The notes: a model not told the origin generated them from the sequence alone. DNA of 64,000 nt from Variovorax flavidus (GCF_030317145.1 NZ_JASZYE010000001.1:1550001-1614000); one strand, 5' to 3'; positions 1-11,207 are shown, counted from the first letter of the stretch. Made by a program: numbers and translations.

Positions 1-2
1 GT

Positions 3-344
3 TACCTGCTGGACAGCCGCGCACAGCAGCGCCAGCCGCCGTCCGAGACGCCCCCGGCTCCGGTCGACATCGCGTCGGCAGCGGCCGACGCCTTCGACGG
101 CAAGCGCTCCCTCGCTACCACGCGCATGTTTCTCTTCGACCTCTGCGAGCGCATGTTCGTGCGGCGCGACCCGATCCTGGCCGAGCAGTTCCGCGAGTTG
201 CTGCGCGAGTCGCGCGACCGGGACGGCATGCTGGCCGTGGCCGGCGCAATGCTCGACGAGATCGCCAAGTCCGCGGGGGCGGAACGCGCGGAATCGATCC
301 GCGATCGCATCGACAAGTTGCTGCCGGCGGCGCTCGTGCACTGA
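3..344 (+). CDS. Hypothetical protein, C-terminal part (5' end outside window)
   Basis: The reading frame is open from base 3 and ends with TGA at 342-344, so this is the last 113 residues of a gene that starts before the window. The visible part begins with a Gln/Pro/Ala-rich linker (about 40 residues) and ends with a compact, charged, probably helical segment rich in Arg, Asp and Glu, beginning near MFLFDLCERMF. There is no signal peptide or membrane segment in the visible part and I recognise no motif. It lies just upstream of the glycine riboswitch but shares no obvious function with the glycine cleavage genes. I do not recognise the family; that it is coding rests on the continuous frame and its clean end before the riboswitch. 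Confidence 0.6.
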   Translation, partial: YLLDSRAQQRQPPSETPPAPVDIASAAADAFDGKRSLATTRMFLFDLCERMFVRRDPILAEQFRELLRESRDRDGMLAVAGAMLDEIAKSAGAERAESIRDRIDKLLPAALVH

Positions 345-386
345 TTTCGCAGGCCGGCGATCCGCCAATCCCTTACACTCGCCCGG

Positions 387-603
387 TCAGGAGAGAGCCC
401 CGCACTGCGGGGCCGCCGAAGGCGCAGGTCCCCTCGAAACAAGGGCCCGAACGCTCAGGCAAAAGGACTGACGAGGCGCCCTTCCAAGGGCGTTTCCTTG
501 CTGGAGAGAGGCGGCCCGTCAAGACGTCGGAGGCCCGTCCACCGAAGGAGCAAACCCCGATCGTGGGGCGAATCTCTCAGGTAAAGCGGACAGCAGGGGT
601 GGC
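387..603 (+). promoter_or_regulatory. Tandem glycine riboswitch
   Basis: Two consecutive glycine aptamers are visible. Aptamer 1 (about 387-473) begins GGAGAGAGCC, contains the conserved CCGAAGGCGCAGGT-like core and ends with ACGCTCAGGCAAAAGGAC. Aptamer 2 (about 498-600) begins CTGGAGAGAGGC, contains CCGAAGGAGCAAAC and ends with AATCTCTCAGGTAAAGCGGACAG. A short linker separates them, as in classical tandem glycine sensors. The gcvT start lies about 50 bases downstream. In this family glycine binding turns on expression of the glycine cleavage operon, so excess glycine is degraded. A possible -10 element TACACT is at 374-379; no convincing -35 element is visible. Confidence 0.95.
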
Positions 604-648
604 CCATGGCTTCGGTCATGGATCTGGACTGCCCCTTTGGAGAGTGCC

Positions 649-1812
649 TTGGCCTCCGCATCGACCGACGATCTTCTGAAGACCCCGCTTCACGCCCTGC
701 ATGGGGAGCTTGGCGCCCGCATGGTGCCCTTCGCCGGGTATTCGATGCCGGTGCAATACCCCGCCGGCCTGATGGCCGAGCACAAGCACACGCGCGAGGC
801 CGCCGGCCTGTTCGACATTTCCCACATGGGCCAGCTTCGCCTCGTCGGACCGGAGGCCGCAGCGGCTTTCGAGACCCTCATGCCGGTCGACGTGATCGGC
901 CTGGCGCCGGGCAAGCAGCGCTACGGACTGCTGCTCAACGACGAGGGCGGCATCCTCGACGACCTGATGTTCTTCAACGAGGGACACGATTCCCTCTTCG
1001 TGATCGTGAACGGCGCCTGCAAGCAGGCCGACATCGCGCACATCACGGCGAAGATCGGCCAGCGCTGCCAGGTCCTGCCGATGCCCGACCATGCGCTGCT
1101 GGCGCTCCAGGGGCCGCAAGCCGCTGCGACGCTCGCGCGTCTGTCTCCCGGCGTGGAGCGCTTTGTCTTCATGACGGGCGGCGCCGTGCAGATCGGCGGC
1201 CTGCCGGCCTTCGTCACGCGTAGCGGCTATACGGGCGAGGACGGCTTCGAGATCTCCGTCGCCGCCAAGGACGCCGAAGCGCTGGCCCGCCTGCTTCTCG
1301 CTCAGCCGGAGGTCAAGCCCATCGGCCTGGGCGCGCGCAATTCCCTGCGGCTCGAGGCCGGGCTCTGCCTCTACGGCAACGACATCGACGAAACCACCAC
1401 GCCGGTCGAAGCTTCGCTCGGCTGGGCGATGCAGAAGGTGCGGCGCACCGGCGGCGAGCGCGAAGGCGGCTTTCCCGGCGCGGCCCGGATCCTGGCCCAA
1501 CTCACGGCCGCCAGCGGCACAGCGGGCCACCTCGACCACGACACGCTGAAGCGCAAGCGGGTCGGTCTGGTGGCGCTGGAGCGCGTGCCGGTGCGCGATG
1601 GCACGCTCCTTGAATCCTTCGAAGGCCATGCCATCGGCCACGTCACCAGCGGATTGCTCGGCCCCACGGTCGACCGGCCGGTGGCCATGGGCTATGTCGC
1701 GCTGGCCTACGCGGAGCCGGGTACGCGCATCCAGGCCATCGTGCGGGGCAAGCCCGTGCCGATGGAAGTGAGCACCATGCCTTTCGTGCCCGCCCGCTAC
1801 TACCGGGGCTGA
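649..1812 (+). CDS. gcvT: Glycine cleavage system T protein (aminomethyltransferase)
   Basis: This is the tetrahydrofolate-dependent aminomethyltransferase that releases ammonia and makes 5,10-methylene-THF from the aminomethyl-lipoyl H protein. The 387 residues match the usual family length. Family features include FDISHMGQ near the N terminus, LLNDEGGILDDL (the aspartate-containing substrate loop) and the C-terminal barrel ending MPFVPARYYRG. No ATG lies in a suitable place. I chose TTG at 649 because GGAGAG at 639-644 is correctly spaced before it; an in-frame TTG at 637 overlaps that ribosome-binding site. It is the first gene of gcvT-gcvH-gcvP, directly under the tandem glycine riboswitch. 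The non-ATG start may keep basal translation low. Confidence 0.95.
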   Translation: MASASTDDLLKTPLHALHGELGARMVPFAGYSMPVQYPAGLMAEHKHTREAAGLFDISHMGQLRLVGPEAAAAFETLMPVDVIGLAPGKQRYGLLLNDEGGILDDLMFFNEGHDSLFVIVNGACKQADIAHITAKIGQRCQVLPMPDHALLALQGPQAAATLARLSPGVERFVFMTGGAVQIGGLPAFVTRSGYTGEDGFEISVAAKDAEALARLLLAQPEVKPIGLGARNSLRLEAGLCLYGNDIDETTTPVEASLGWAMQKVRRTGGEREGGFPGAARILAQLTAASGTAGHLDHDTLKRKRVGLVALERVPVRDGTLLESFEGHAIGHVTSGLLGPTVDRPVAMGYVALAYAEPGTRIQAIVRGKPVPMEVSTMPFVPARYYRG

Positions 1813-1850
1813 TCCCTTCTCACATTCTTTTTATCCAAGGAGCTTCCTAC

Positions 1851-2228
1851 ATGACCATCAAGTACACCAAGGACCACGAGTGGGTTCAGCAGGACGCGGA
1901 CGCCACGCTCGTGACCGTCGGCATCACGGTGCATGCGCAGGACGCGCTGGGCGACGTGGTGTTCGTCGACCTGCCTGAAGTCGGCAAGACTTTCAACCAG
2001 GGCGAGGTCGCGGGTGTGGTCGAGTCGGTCAAGGCCGCGGCCGATGTGTTCATGCCGGTCTCGGGGGAAATCACCGAAGTCAACGAGGCGTTGCGCGCCG
2101 ATCCTTCGCTTGCCAACAGCGCGCCGATGGATGCGGGCTGGTTCTTCAAGGTCCGCATCAGCGACGCGGCCCAACTCGAAGCGCTGCTCGACGAGACAGC
2201 CTACGAGAAGTTCTCCGCAGACAACTGA
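1851..2228 (+). CDS. gcvH: Glycine cleavage system H protein
   Basis: This small lipoyl carrier protein shuttles the aminomethyl group between the P and T proteins and electrons to the L protein. The 125 residues are typical. The lipoylation site is Lys61 in the segment VVESVKAAADVF, the family's conserved ESVKA motif, and the segment KDHEW lies near the N terminus. AAGGAG about ten bases before the ATG is a good ribosome-binding site. The gene starts 38 bases after gcvT and 53 bases before gcvP, so it belongs to the riboswitch-controlled operon. The lipoyl-dehydrogenase L protein is not in this window. Confidence 0.97.
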   Translation: MTIKYTKDHEWVQQDADATLVTVGITVHAQDALGDVVFVDLPEVGKTFNQGEVAGVVESVKAAADVFMPVSGEITEVNEALRADPSLANSAPMDAGWFFKVRISDAAQLEALLDETAYEKFSADN

Positions 2229-2281
2229 TCCCTGGCTGATTCCTTCACTGCCCGATCCCACTTCCGCCAACGACCACCTCC

Positions 2282-5191
<2,910 letters not shown>

Positions 5192-5230
5192 ACGTCAATA
5201 ACATTTATTTACATTTAAGGGCGCCGAAGC

Positions 5231-5257
5231 TGTCGTTTTCGCTGTCCGAGCTTCGAC
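5231..5257 (+). promoter_or_regulatory. Candidate ECF42-type promoter
   Basis: The gap between gcvP and the first DGPF gene contains TGTCGT (5231-5236), then 17 bases, then CGAC (5254-5257). As I recall it, the published target motif of ECF42 sigma factors is TGTCGA in the -35 region with CGA followed by T or C in the -10 region. The match is five of six at -35 and full at -10, with suitable spacing. It lies upstream of the genes for two DGPF proteins and an ECF42-like sigma factor, so autoregulation is a reasonable inference. Confidence 0.55.
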
Positions 5258-5267
5258 GTTGAAGTAG

Positions 5268-5309
5268 AGCCCCGGAAAAGCCCCGGTCACGCCGACCGGA
5301 TTCCGGGCT
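5268..5309 (+). other. Extended stem-loop in the leader of the DGPF-sigma operon
   Basis: The outer arms AGCCCCGGAA (5268-5277) and TTCCGGGCT (5301-5309) pair with one bulged C. Inside, CCGGTC (5283-5288) and GACCGG (5294-5299) form a perfect 6-bp stem with a 5-base loop. It lies just downstream of the candidate ECF promoter and ends about eight bases before the GAAGGAG ribosome-binding site. There is no T-run, so a simple intrinsic terminator is unlikely; it may stabilise the transcript or control its translation. It could instead mark the 3' end of the gcv transcript. Confidence 0.5.
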
Positions 5310-5330
5310 CCCAACCGAAGGAGCAACGAC

Positions 5331-5753
5331 ATGCGATTCATGGTGATAGTCAAGGCCAGCAAGGATTCGGAAGCCGGCGTCATGCCCTCCGAGGCAATGC
5401 TCACGGCGATGGGCAAGTACAACGAAGAGCTGGTCAAGGCCGGCGTCATGCTGGCGGGCGAAGGACTCCAGGCCAGCTCGAAAGGCGCGCGGGTGCGCTT
5501 TTCAGGCAAGCAGCGAACGGTGATCGACGGCCCGTTCAGCGAGACCAAGGAGCTGATCGCCGGGTTCTGGCTCTGGCAGGTGCGCTCGAAGGACGAAGCG
5601 ATCGAATGGCTCAAGCGTGCGCCATTCGACGGCGGCGAAGAGGTCGAGCTGCGCCAGGTCTTCGAGATGGAGGACTTCGGCGCGGAACTCACGCCGGAAC
5701 TCCGGGAGCAGGAAAAGAGGCTGGCGGCTGAACTTGCCGCCAGGAAGGCCTGA
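5331..5753 (+). CDS. YciI-like DGPF-domain protein (first copy)
   Basis: A 140-residue protein of the YCII-related/DGPF family, a dimeric ferredoxin-like alpha-beta fold. It starts MRFMVIVKAS and contains the diagnostic DGPF in VIDGPFSETKELIAGFW. There is no membrane segment. GAAGGAG about seven bases before the ATG supports the start. DGPF proteins are the genomic partners of ECF42 sigma factors. Their biochemical role is not established; they are not anti-sigma factors of the usual membrane type. It is followed after 16 bases by a paralogue and then by the sigma factor, so the three genes form one unit. Confidence 0.9.
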   Translation: MRFMVIVKASKDSEAGVMPSEAMLTAMGKYNEELVKAGVMLAGEGLQASSKGARVRFSGKQRTVIDGPFSETKELIAGFWLWQVRSKDEAIEWLKRAPFDGGEEVELRQVFEMEDFGAELTPELREQEKRLAAELAARKA

Positions 5754-5769
5754 CCGAGGAGGCACGGCG

Positions 5770-6213
5770 ATGAAATTCATGATCATTCGCAAGGCCGACA
5801 AGGACACCGAGGCCGGCATGATGCCCACCGAGCAGCTCGTGACCGACATGCTCAAGTACAACGAAGAGATGATCAAGGCGGGCGTGATGTTCGACGGCAT
5901 GGGCCTGCAGCCCAGCGTGAAGGGTGCGCGCATCCAGTTCAAGGACGGCAAGCCCACGGTGATCGACGGCCCTTTCGCCGAGTCCAAGGAGTTGATTGCG
6001 GGCTTCACCCTGATCCAGGTCAAGTCACGAGAGGAAGCACTCGAATGGGTCAAGCGCTGGCCGCCCATCGATGGCGACGGCAATGTCGTGCTCGAACTCC
6101 GGCAGATCTACGAGGCCGAGGACTTCGGTGCGGAGTTCACGCCCGAGATCCGCAAGCAGGAAGAGCTTTTGCGCGACAGCGCGATTTCGCGCGACACCAA
6201 CGCCTCCCGCTGA
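5770..6213 (+). CDS. YciI-like DGPF-domain protein (second copy)
   Basis: A 147-residue paralogue of the preceding gene. Both start MxFMxIxKAxKDxEAG, both contain VIDGPFxExKELIAGF, and both share a C-terminal EDFGAExTPExRxQE stretch, so a tandem duplication is likely. The ATG at 5770 follows GAGGAGG (5756-5762); an open frame further upstream overlaps the first copy and is not the true start. The insertion RWPPIDGDGN distinguishes it from copy one. The divergence between the copies suggests different partners or ligands, but nothing in the sequence says which. It is followed closely by the ECF42-like sigma factor. Confidence 0.9.
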   Translation: MKFMIIRKADKDTEAGMMPTEQLVTDMLKYNEEMIKAGVMFDGMGLQPSVKGARIQFKDGKPTVIDGPFAESKELIAGFTLIQVKSREEALEWVKRWPPIDGDGNVVLELRQIYEAEDFGAEFTPEIRKQEELLRDSAISRDTNASR

Positions 6214-6225
6214 GGCGCCGATCCC

Positions 6226-7524
6226 GTGACGGCAGCCGATACGCACCGCACCATCAACGCGGTCTGGCGCATCGAATCCGCGAAGATCATCGGTGCGGTG
6301 GCGCGGATGGTGCGCGACGTCGGCGTGGCGGAGGAACTGGCCCAGGACGCGCTGGTTGCCGCACTCGAACAATGGCCGCGAGAGGGCATTCCGGACAACC
6401 CCGGCGCCTGGCTCACCACGACTGCGAAGCACCGCGCGATCGACCTGCTTCGCAAGAGAACGCTGCACGCCAGCAAGCAGGAAGAGGTCGGCCGCGAGCT
6501 GGATGCCCGGCACGCCATGGCCGCGGCGGAGTTCGCCGAAGCGGTGGACGCCGCGCTCGACGACGAGGTCGGTGATGACCTCCTCCGCCTCGTGTTCACG
6601 GCCTGCCACCCGGTGCTGTCGCCCGAAGGCCGCGTCGCGCTGACCCTGCGCCTGCTCGGAGGCCTGACCACCGACGAGATCGCGCGCTCTTTCCTCGTGC
6701 CCGAGCCCACGATTGCGCAGCGCATCGTGCGGGCCAAGCGAACGCTCGCCGCTGCGCGCGTGCCCTTCGAGGCGCCGCGCGCCAACGAGCTGGCGGCGCG
6801 CCTCGCGTCGGTGCTCGAAGTCATCTACCTGGTGTTCAACGAGGGCTATTCGGCCACCGCCGGCGATGACTGGATGCGCCCCGCCCTGTGCGAGGAAGCG
6901 CTGCGCCTCGGCCGCATCCTGGCCGAACTCGTGCCTGACGAGCCTGAGGTTCATGGGCTGGTCGCGCTGATGGAGATCCAGGCCTCGCGCGCCGCGGCAC
7001 GGGTGGATGCCAATGGAGACCCGATCCTGCTGCTCGACCAGAACCGCGGACGCTGGAATCAGCTTCTGATCCGGCGTGGCCTCAAGGCGCTGGAACGCGC
7101 CGAAAAGCTCGGCGGCGCGCTCGGCCCCTATGCGCTGCAGGCCGCGATCGCCGCATGCCATGCACGCGCCGGCACCGCTGCGGAAACGGACTGGCAACGC
7201 ATCGCCGCGCTCTACGAAGCACTGGCACAGCTCGCGCCCTCCCCGATCGTGGAACTGAATCGCGCGGTCGCGCTGTCGATGGCATTCGGGCCCGCCACGG
7301 GCCTGGAACTTGTCGATGCGCTGCGTTCGGAACCGCTACTGCGGGGCTATCACCTGCTGCCCAGCGTGCGAGGCGACCTGCTCGCCAAGCTGGGCCGCAA
7401 AAGCGAGGCTTGTGCGGAATTCAAGCGCGCTGCGGAACTGACGCGCAACGCGCGGGAGCGCAAGCTGCTTCTGATGCGCGCCCTTGCGTGCTCGGGCGGT
7501 GCGGCCGGACCGGGCACCGGTTGA
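6226..7524 (+). CDS. ECF42-type RNA polymerase sigma factor with C-terminal TPR-like extension
   Basis: A 432-residue protein, more than twice the length of a simple ECF sigma factor. The N-terminal part holds sigma region 2 (IIGAVARMVRDVGVAEELAQ, about residues 20-45) and region 4 with the helix-turn-helix TTDEIARSFLVPEPTIAQR (about residues 150-168). The rest is the DUF6596 region and a helical, TPR-like C-terminal domain, which is the hallmark of the ECF42 group and is reported to be needed for activity. There is no anti-sigma gene beside it. Translation starts at GTG 6226, twelve bases after the second DGPF gene. It probably recognises the promoter at 5231-5257. Confidence 0.9.
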   Translation: MTAADTHRTINAVWRIESAKIIGAVARMVRDVGVAEELAQDALVAALEQWPREGIPDNPGAWLTTTAKHRAIDLLRKRTLHASKQEEVGRELDARHAMAAAEFAEAVDAALDDEVGDDLLRLVFTACHPVLSPEGRVALTLRLLGGLTTDEIARSFLVPEPTIAQRIVRAKRTLAAARVPFEAPRANELAARLASVLEVIYLVFNEGYSATAGDDWMRPALCEEALRLGRILAELVPDEPEVHGLVALMEIQASRAAARVDANGDPILLLDQNRGRWNQLLIRRGLKALERAEKLGGALGPYALQAAIAACHARAGTAAETDWQRIAALYEALAQLAPSPIVELNRAVALSMAFGPATGLELVDALRSEPLLRGYHLLPSVRGDLLAKLGRKSEACAEFKRAAELTRNARERKLLLMRALACSGGAAGPGTG

Positions 7525-7536
7525 GCGAGGTTCGCG

Positions 7537-8418
7537 CTACTTCTTCGCGATGGCGCCGGTCGCGATCTGGCGGCGGAACTCGGCCAGCCTGGCCTTCATC
7601 CGCCGCTCGTTGACCGGCCCCATGCGCACCAGCATCTTCTGGCCGGCCGAGAGCGATTCAAGCTCCGGGTCGACGAACTCGTAGCGCACCCAGGGGCGCT
7701 CCGACTGCATCTCGCCTTTCACTTCCGTGAGCTTGACCTTCACCGGCCCCATGGGTTCGGGCGCCTGCAGCAGGTGGTCGATGACCGCCACCAGACGGTC
7801 GTTGAAGTAACGCCCCGGATAGCCGAGCTCCTCATACGCCTGCTGGAACAGCGGATAGAACTTCGCGTAGAGCGCCACCGCACGCGCCGTATCGACCGAT
7901 TCCGCGAAAAGCACGAAGGGGGTGTAGCGGCTGCCGTTGTCCGCGCCAATCGTCTTCACCTCGCCATTGCCCTGCACCGTGAAGCGCTGCGGCGCGGGAT
8001 GGGTCGGCCACATGCGCGAGGTGGCCTGGGCACGCGGCAGGTTGTCGACGGTCGCGACCACGCGGCGCACGAAGCCGTCGACCTGAAGGAAGGAACCAAC
8101 GGACTTCTTGCCCAGCAATTCGTTGAGCGCGGCGGTGACACGCCCATCGGCGTCGTTCAGCGCGGGCAACGATGCATCGGGCTCGGCCAGTGCGTCGACC
8201 GGGTTCTGTGGGCCCTGGGCGACGGGCGCCGGCGGTACATCGGGTGGTGCGGGCTGCGGCGCGGTCGCGGCGGGCGCCTCGGGCGGAGGCGCCTCCTTCT
8301 GCAGCGACCAGCGCCACCACGCGAATGCGGCCGCGAGGATCACCACGACGACAATCACCAGGGTCCACACCGAAGATTCGCGTGCTGGCCTGAATTCTGC
8401 TGAGTCCCGTTCGGGCAT
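7537..8418 (-). CDS. DUF3014 domain-containing membrane-anchored protein
   Basis: A 293-residue protein with one N-terminal transmembrane helix (VWTLVIVVVVILAAAFAWW, about residues 18-36), then a Pro/Ala-rich linker and a soluble domain of the DUF3014 family, which is widespread in Burkholderiales. The soluble part should face the periplasm. Family traits are the LPALNDADGRVTAAL segment and the FVDPELESLSAGQK segment near the end. The function of the family is unknown. It is convergent with the sigma-factor gene, twelve bases away, and divergent from the flavin reductase gene. Nothing links it to either neighbour. Confidence 0.85.
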   Translation of the reverse strand: MPERDSAEFRPARESSVWTLVIVVVVILAAAFAWWRWSLQKEAPPPEAPAATAPQPAPPDVPPAPVAQGPQNPVDALAEPDASLPALNDADGRVTAALNELLGKKSVGSFLQVDGFVRRVVATVDNLPRAQATSRMWPTHPAPQRFTVQGNGEVKTIGADNGSRYTPFVLFAESVDTARAVALYAKFYPLFQQAYEELGYPGRYFNDRLVAVIDHLLQAPEPMGPVKVKLTEVKGEMQSERPWVRYEFVDPELESLSAGQKMLVRMGPVNERRMKARLAEFRRQIATGAIAKK

Positions 8419-8518
8419 GGTGGAATCGTCCTTTCATCTGCGGGCGGAGACGCCCTTTCCATTTGAAACCACGACAGCGCTTCGTGCCGTAACGCCCTGT
8501 GACCGCCCTGGAACCCCT

Positions 8519-9148
8519 ATGAACATCGACTTCGCCGCCCTGACCGAGCACCAGCGCTACAAGCTCATGGCAAGCCTGATCGTGCCCCGGCCGATCGCCC
8601 TCGTCACCACGCTCGGCCCCGACGGCATCGTCAATGCCGCGCCCTTCAGCATGTTCAACATGCTCGGCGAGGAGCCCCCTATCGTGATGATCAGCGTCAA
8701 CCGCCTGCAGGACGGCGTGCTCAAGGATACGGCCGCCAACATCGTGCGGACCGGCGAATTCGTCGTGCACCTGGCTGACGAGGACATCGCCGAGCAGATG
8801 CACCGCTGCGGCGACCGCCATCCGTCGCACGTGAGCGAGCTCGACATCGTCGGCTTCACCGCGTTGCCCAGCAGTGCGGTGAAGCCGCCTCGCATCGCCG
8901 AGGCGCCTGTAGCATTCGAATGCACGTTGTGGGAAACGCTCGAAACCGAGAGCCGCCAGATCTTCATCGGGCAGGTGCGATGGATGCACGCCCGCGATGA
9001 ACTGATCGACACCGAAACCTGGCGCGTCCGGCTGCAGCACTACTTTCCGGTCGGCCGCTTCGGCGCGAGTTTCTATGTCAAGACTCGCGAACGCTACTCC
9101 CTGGCGGCCCAGGGAGAGACGCGCAGCACCTCGATCGACGAGATGTAG
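8519..9148 (+). CDS. Flavin reductase-like domain protein
   Basis: A 209-residue cytoplasmic protein of the flavin reductase-like (split-barrel FMN-binding) family. The family region runs from IVPRPIALVTTLGPDG through NAAPFSMFNMLGEEPPIVM, the typical FMN-contact segment. Such proteins reduce or hold flavin, often for a partner monooxygenase, using NAD(P)H. I chose the ATG at 8519 (MNIDFAALTEHQ) because upstream in-frame codons read into low-complexity sequence antisense to the DUF3014 gene. A flavin monooxygenase gene lies 600 bases downstream, but that enzyme carries its own Rossmann motifs and needs no reductase, so the pairing may be coincidental. Confidence 0.85.
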   Translation: MNIDFAALTEHQRYKLMASLIVPRPIALVTTLGPDGIVNAAPFSMFNMLGEEPPIVMISVNRLQDGVLKDTAANIVRTGEFVVHLADEDIAEQMHRCGDRHPSHVSELDIVGFTALPSSAVKPPRIAEAPVAFECTLWETLETESRQIFIGQVRWMHARDELIDTETWRVRLQHYFPVGRFGASFYVKTRERYSLAAQGETRSTSIDEM

Positions 9149-9328
9149 ATCTCCCGATCCGTTGCGGCCAGGCCACTGGTTGCGGGAACTTGCCAATCTA
9201 CTGCGTTGCGCCTCGCAGAGTGATCGGCCGTGCGGTCTATCCCTAAGGTAGGCGCTGCCTTACAAGCGCCGCACCCCAATTGAAGTTAAAACACAGACCT
9301 ATCAACGGCTACCGCGATGGAGGATCTG

Positions 9329-9616
9329 ATGTTCAGCTTTTTCCAGCCCAATCGAAACGGCCACTTGCGACGCGTCATGACGCTGCTCGAAGAGGCCCAC
9401 CTGGCCCGCATCGAGCACCAGGCGGCGGCAGAGCACCATGGCGCGCTGGCCCGCATGTACGCCGAACGCGCGAAGCGGCTCGAGCGCGAGGTCTACGGAT
9501 CGTCGCACCTCCCGCTGGGCGAAGGCGCGGCGGCATCCCACAAGAGCTCGGATGAGAAGCCCGTCGTCTACGCACTGGACGCCAATCGCCGGCTGGAAGG
9601 GCAAGCCAAAGGCTGA
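9329..9616 (+). CDS. Small helical hypothetical protein
   Basis: A 95-residue protein starting MFSFFQPNRN. GGAGG at 9319-9323 is well spaced for this ATG, so I prefer it to the ATG at 9317, which overlaps that site. Residues 12-55 are strongly helical and rich in Leu, His, Ala and Arg (LLEEAHLARIEHQAAAEH), suggesting a coiled-coil or oligomerising helix. There is no signal peptide. The upstream gap (9149-9328) shows no clear promoter. I do not recognise the family. A stem-loop at 9612-9630 overlaps its stop codon. Confidence 0.6.
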   Translation: MFSFFQPNRNGHLRRVMTLLEEAHLARIEHQAAAEHHGALARMYAERAKRLEREVYGSSHLPLGEGAAASHKSSDEKPVVYALDANRRLEGQAKG

Positions 9617-9630
9617 GCAAAGCGCTCAGC
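9612..9630 (+). terminator. Weak stem-loop at the end of the small hypothetical gene
   Basis: GCTGAGC (9612-9618) and GCTCAGC (9624-9630) form a perfect 7-bp stem with the 5-base loop aaagc. The left arm includes the stop codon of the 95-residue gene. There is no T-run, so it is at best a weak or factor-assisted terminator. Confidence 0.3.
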
Positions 9631-9755
9631 GGCATCCTGCCCCATCGTCCGCGCCTCATCATTCCGGGGGAGGATCACCCTGCGACACTCCGGCCAGAAT
9701 CAAGGATGCGCGTGGCTGCGGAGTCTTCACGCGCGCGTGAGGAGAGTCCGAGCAG

Positions 9756-11207
9756 ATGGTTGATGAATTCGTCGACGTGCTGATCGTGGGAGCAGGCCTC
9801 TCCGGCATCGGCGCGGCCTCCCACCTGCAGCGGCTGTGCCCCGGCCGGAGCGTGGCGATCCTGGAAGCGCGCCAGTCGCTCGGCGGCACCTGGGACCTTT
9901 TTCGCTATCCCGGCATCCGTTCCGACTCCGACATGTACACGCTGGGCTATTCGTTCCGGCCGTGGACCGGGACGAAATCCATTGCCGACGGGCCTTCCAT
10001 CCTCCAGTACCTGCGCGACACGGCTCGTGAACAGGGCATCGACAAGTTGATCCGCTTCGGACATCGCGTGCGGCGCGCGATGTGGTCATCTGACAACGCA
10101 CAATGGACCGTCGATTTCGAGCGCGATTCCGGCGACAAGGCCTCGATCCGCTGCAACTTCCTCCTGGCGTGCAGCGGCTACTACGACTACGCCGGGGGCT
10201 ACTCCCCGGCCTTTCCGGGCCGCGAGCGCTTCGCCGGTCGGATCGTGCATCCACAGCAATGGACCGACGACATCGACTACGCCGGCAAGCGCGTGGTCGT
10301 GATCGGCAGCGGCGCCACGGCCGTCACGCTGGTGCCCGAACTGGCGAAGCACGCGGCGCACGTGACGATGCTGCAACGCTCGCCCAGCTACGTGCTCACC
10401 ATCCCGTCGGTCGACCGGATGGCGGGCTGGATGCTGCGTCACCTGGGCCCCTCCTCCGCCCATGGCATCACGCGCTGGCGCAATCTGATGCTGGGCATGG
10501 GCGTCTTCGCGCTGTGCCGGCGCAAGCCCAAGTTCGCGAGAGACACGATGCTCAAGCTCGTCCGCCGGCAGGTCGGGCCGGACTTCGACGTCGACACCCA
10601 TTTCACGCCCAGGTACAACCCGTGGGAGCAACGCCTCTGCTTTGTGCCCGATGGCGATCTGTTCAAGGCCATCCGCGAGAAGCGCGTGAGCGTGGCGACC
10701 GACCAGATCGAATCCTTCACCGAGACCGGGCTGAGGCTCGCCAGCGGCGCGGAGTTGCCGGCGGATCTCGTGGTCACCGCCACCGGGCTGCAGTTGCAGC
10801 TCATCGGCGGCCTCGAACTCTGCGTGGACGGCCGCGCCCTTCAGTCGTCGGAACTCGTCAACTACAAGGGCGTCATGTTCTGCGGCGTGCCGAACTTCGC
10901 TTCGGTCTTCGGCTACACGAATGCGTCATGGACGTTGAAGGCCGATCTCGCCAGCCTCTTCGTCTGCCGTCTGCTCAACCACATGCAGGAAGCCAGCGTG
11001 CGCCGATGCGTGCCGCAGGTGGAGGACGAATCGATGGCGCTCCAGCCCTGGGTTGATTTTTCCTCCGGCTACTTCCAGCGCGCGATGGACCGGTTGCCCA
11101 AGCAGGGCTTCAGGAAGCCCTGGAAGCTCAATCAGAACTACCTCGCCGATCTGATGACCTTGCGATACGGCGCGGTGGACGATGGGGTGATGCGCTTCTC
11201 GGCATGA
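9756..11207 (+). CDS. Flavin-containing monooxygenase, Baeyer-Villiger type
   Basis: A 483-residue FAD/NADPH enzyme. The FAD-binding Rossmann motif is VGAGLSGIG (about residues 8-16) and the NADPH-binding motif is VIGSGATAVTLVPEL (about residues 180-194). Between them lies the Baeyer-Villiger fingerprint FxGxxxHxxxW: Phe159, His165 and Trp169 in FAGRIVHPQQW. These enzymes insert one oxygen atom next to a ketone or oxidise N or S atoms. The length is at the short end for Baeyer-Villiger enzymes and nearer the general flavin monooxygenase family, so the substrate cannot be named. GAGGAGAG about twelve bases upstream supports the ATG. No catabolic operon surrounds it. Confidence 0.88.
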   Translation: MVDEFVDVLIVGAGLSGIGAASHLQRLCPGRSVAILEARQSLGGTWDLFRYPGIRSDSDMYTLGYSFRPWTGTKSIADGPSILQYLRDTAREQGIDKLIRFGHRVRRAMWSSDNAQWTVDFERDSGDKASIRCNFLLACSGYYDYAGGYSPAFPGRERFAGRIVHPQQWTDDIDYAGKRVVVIGSGATAVTLVPELAKHAAHVTMLQRSPSYVLTIPSVDRMAGWMLRHLGPSSAHGITRWRNLMLGMGVFALCRRKPKFARDTMLKLVRRQVGPDFDVDTHFTPRYNPWEQRLCFVPDGDLFKAIREKRVSVATDQIESFTETGLRLASGAELPADLVVTATGLQLQLIGGLELCVDGRALQSSELVNYKGVMFCGVPNFASVFGYTNASWTLKADLASLFVCRLLNHMQEASVRRCVPQVEDESMALQPWVDFSSGYFQRAMDRLPKQGFRKPWKLNQNYLADLMTLRYGAVDDGVMRFSA

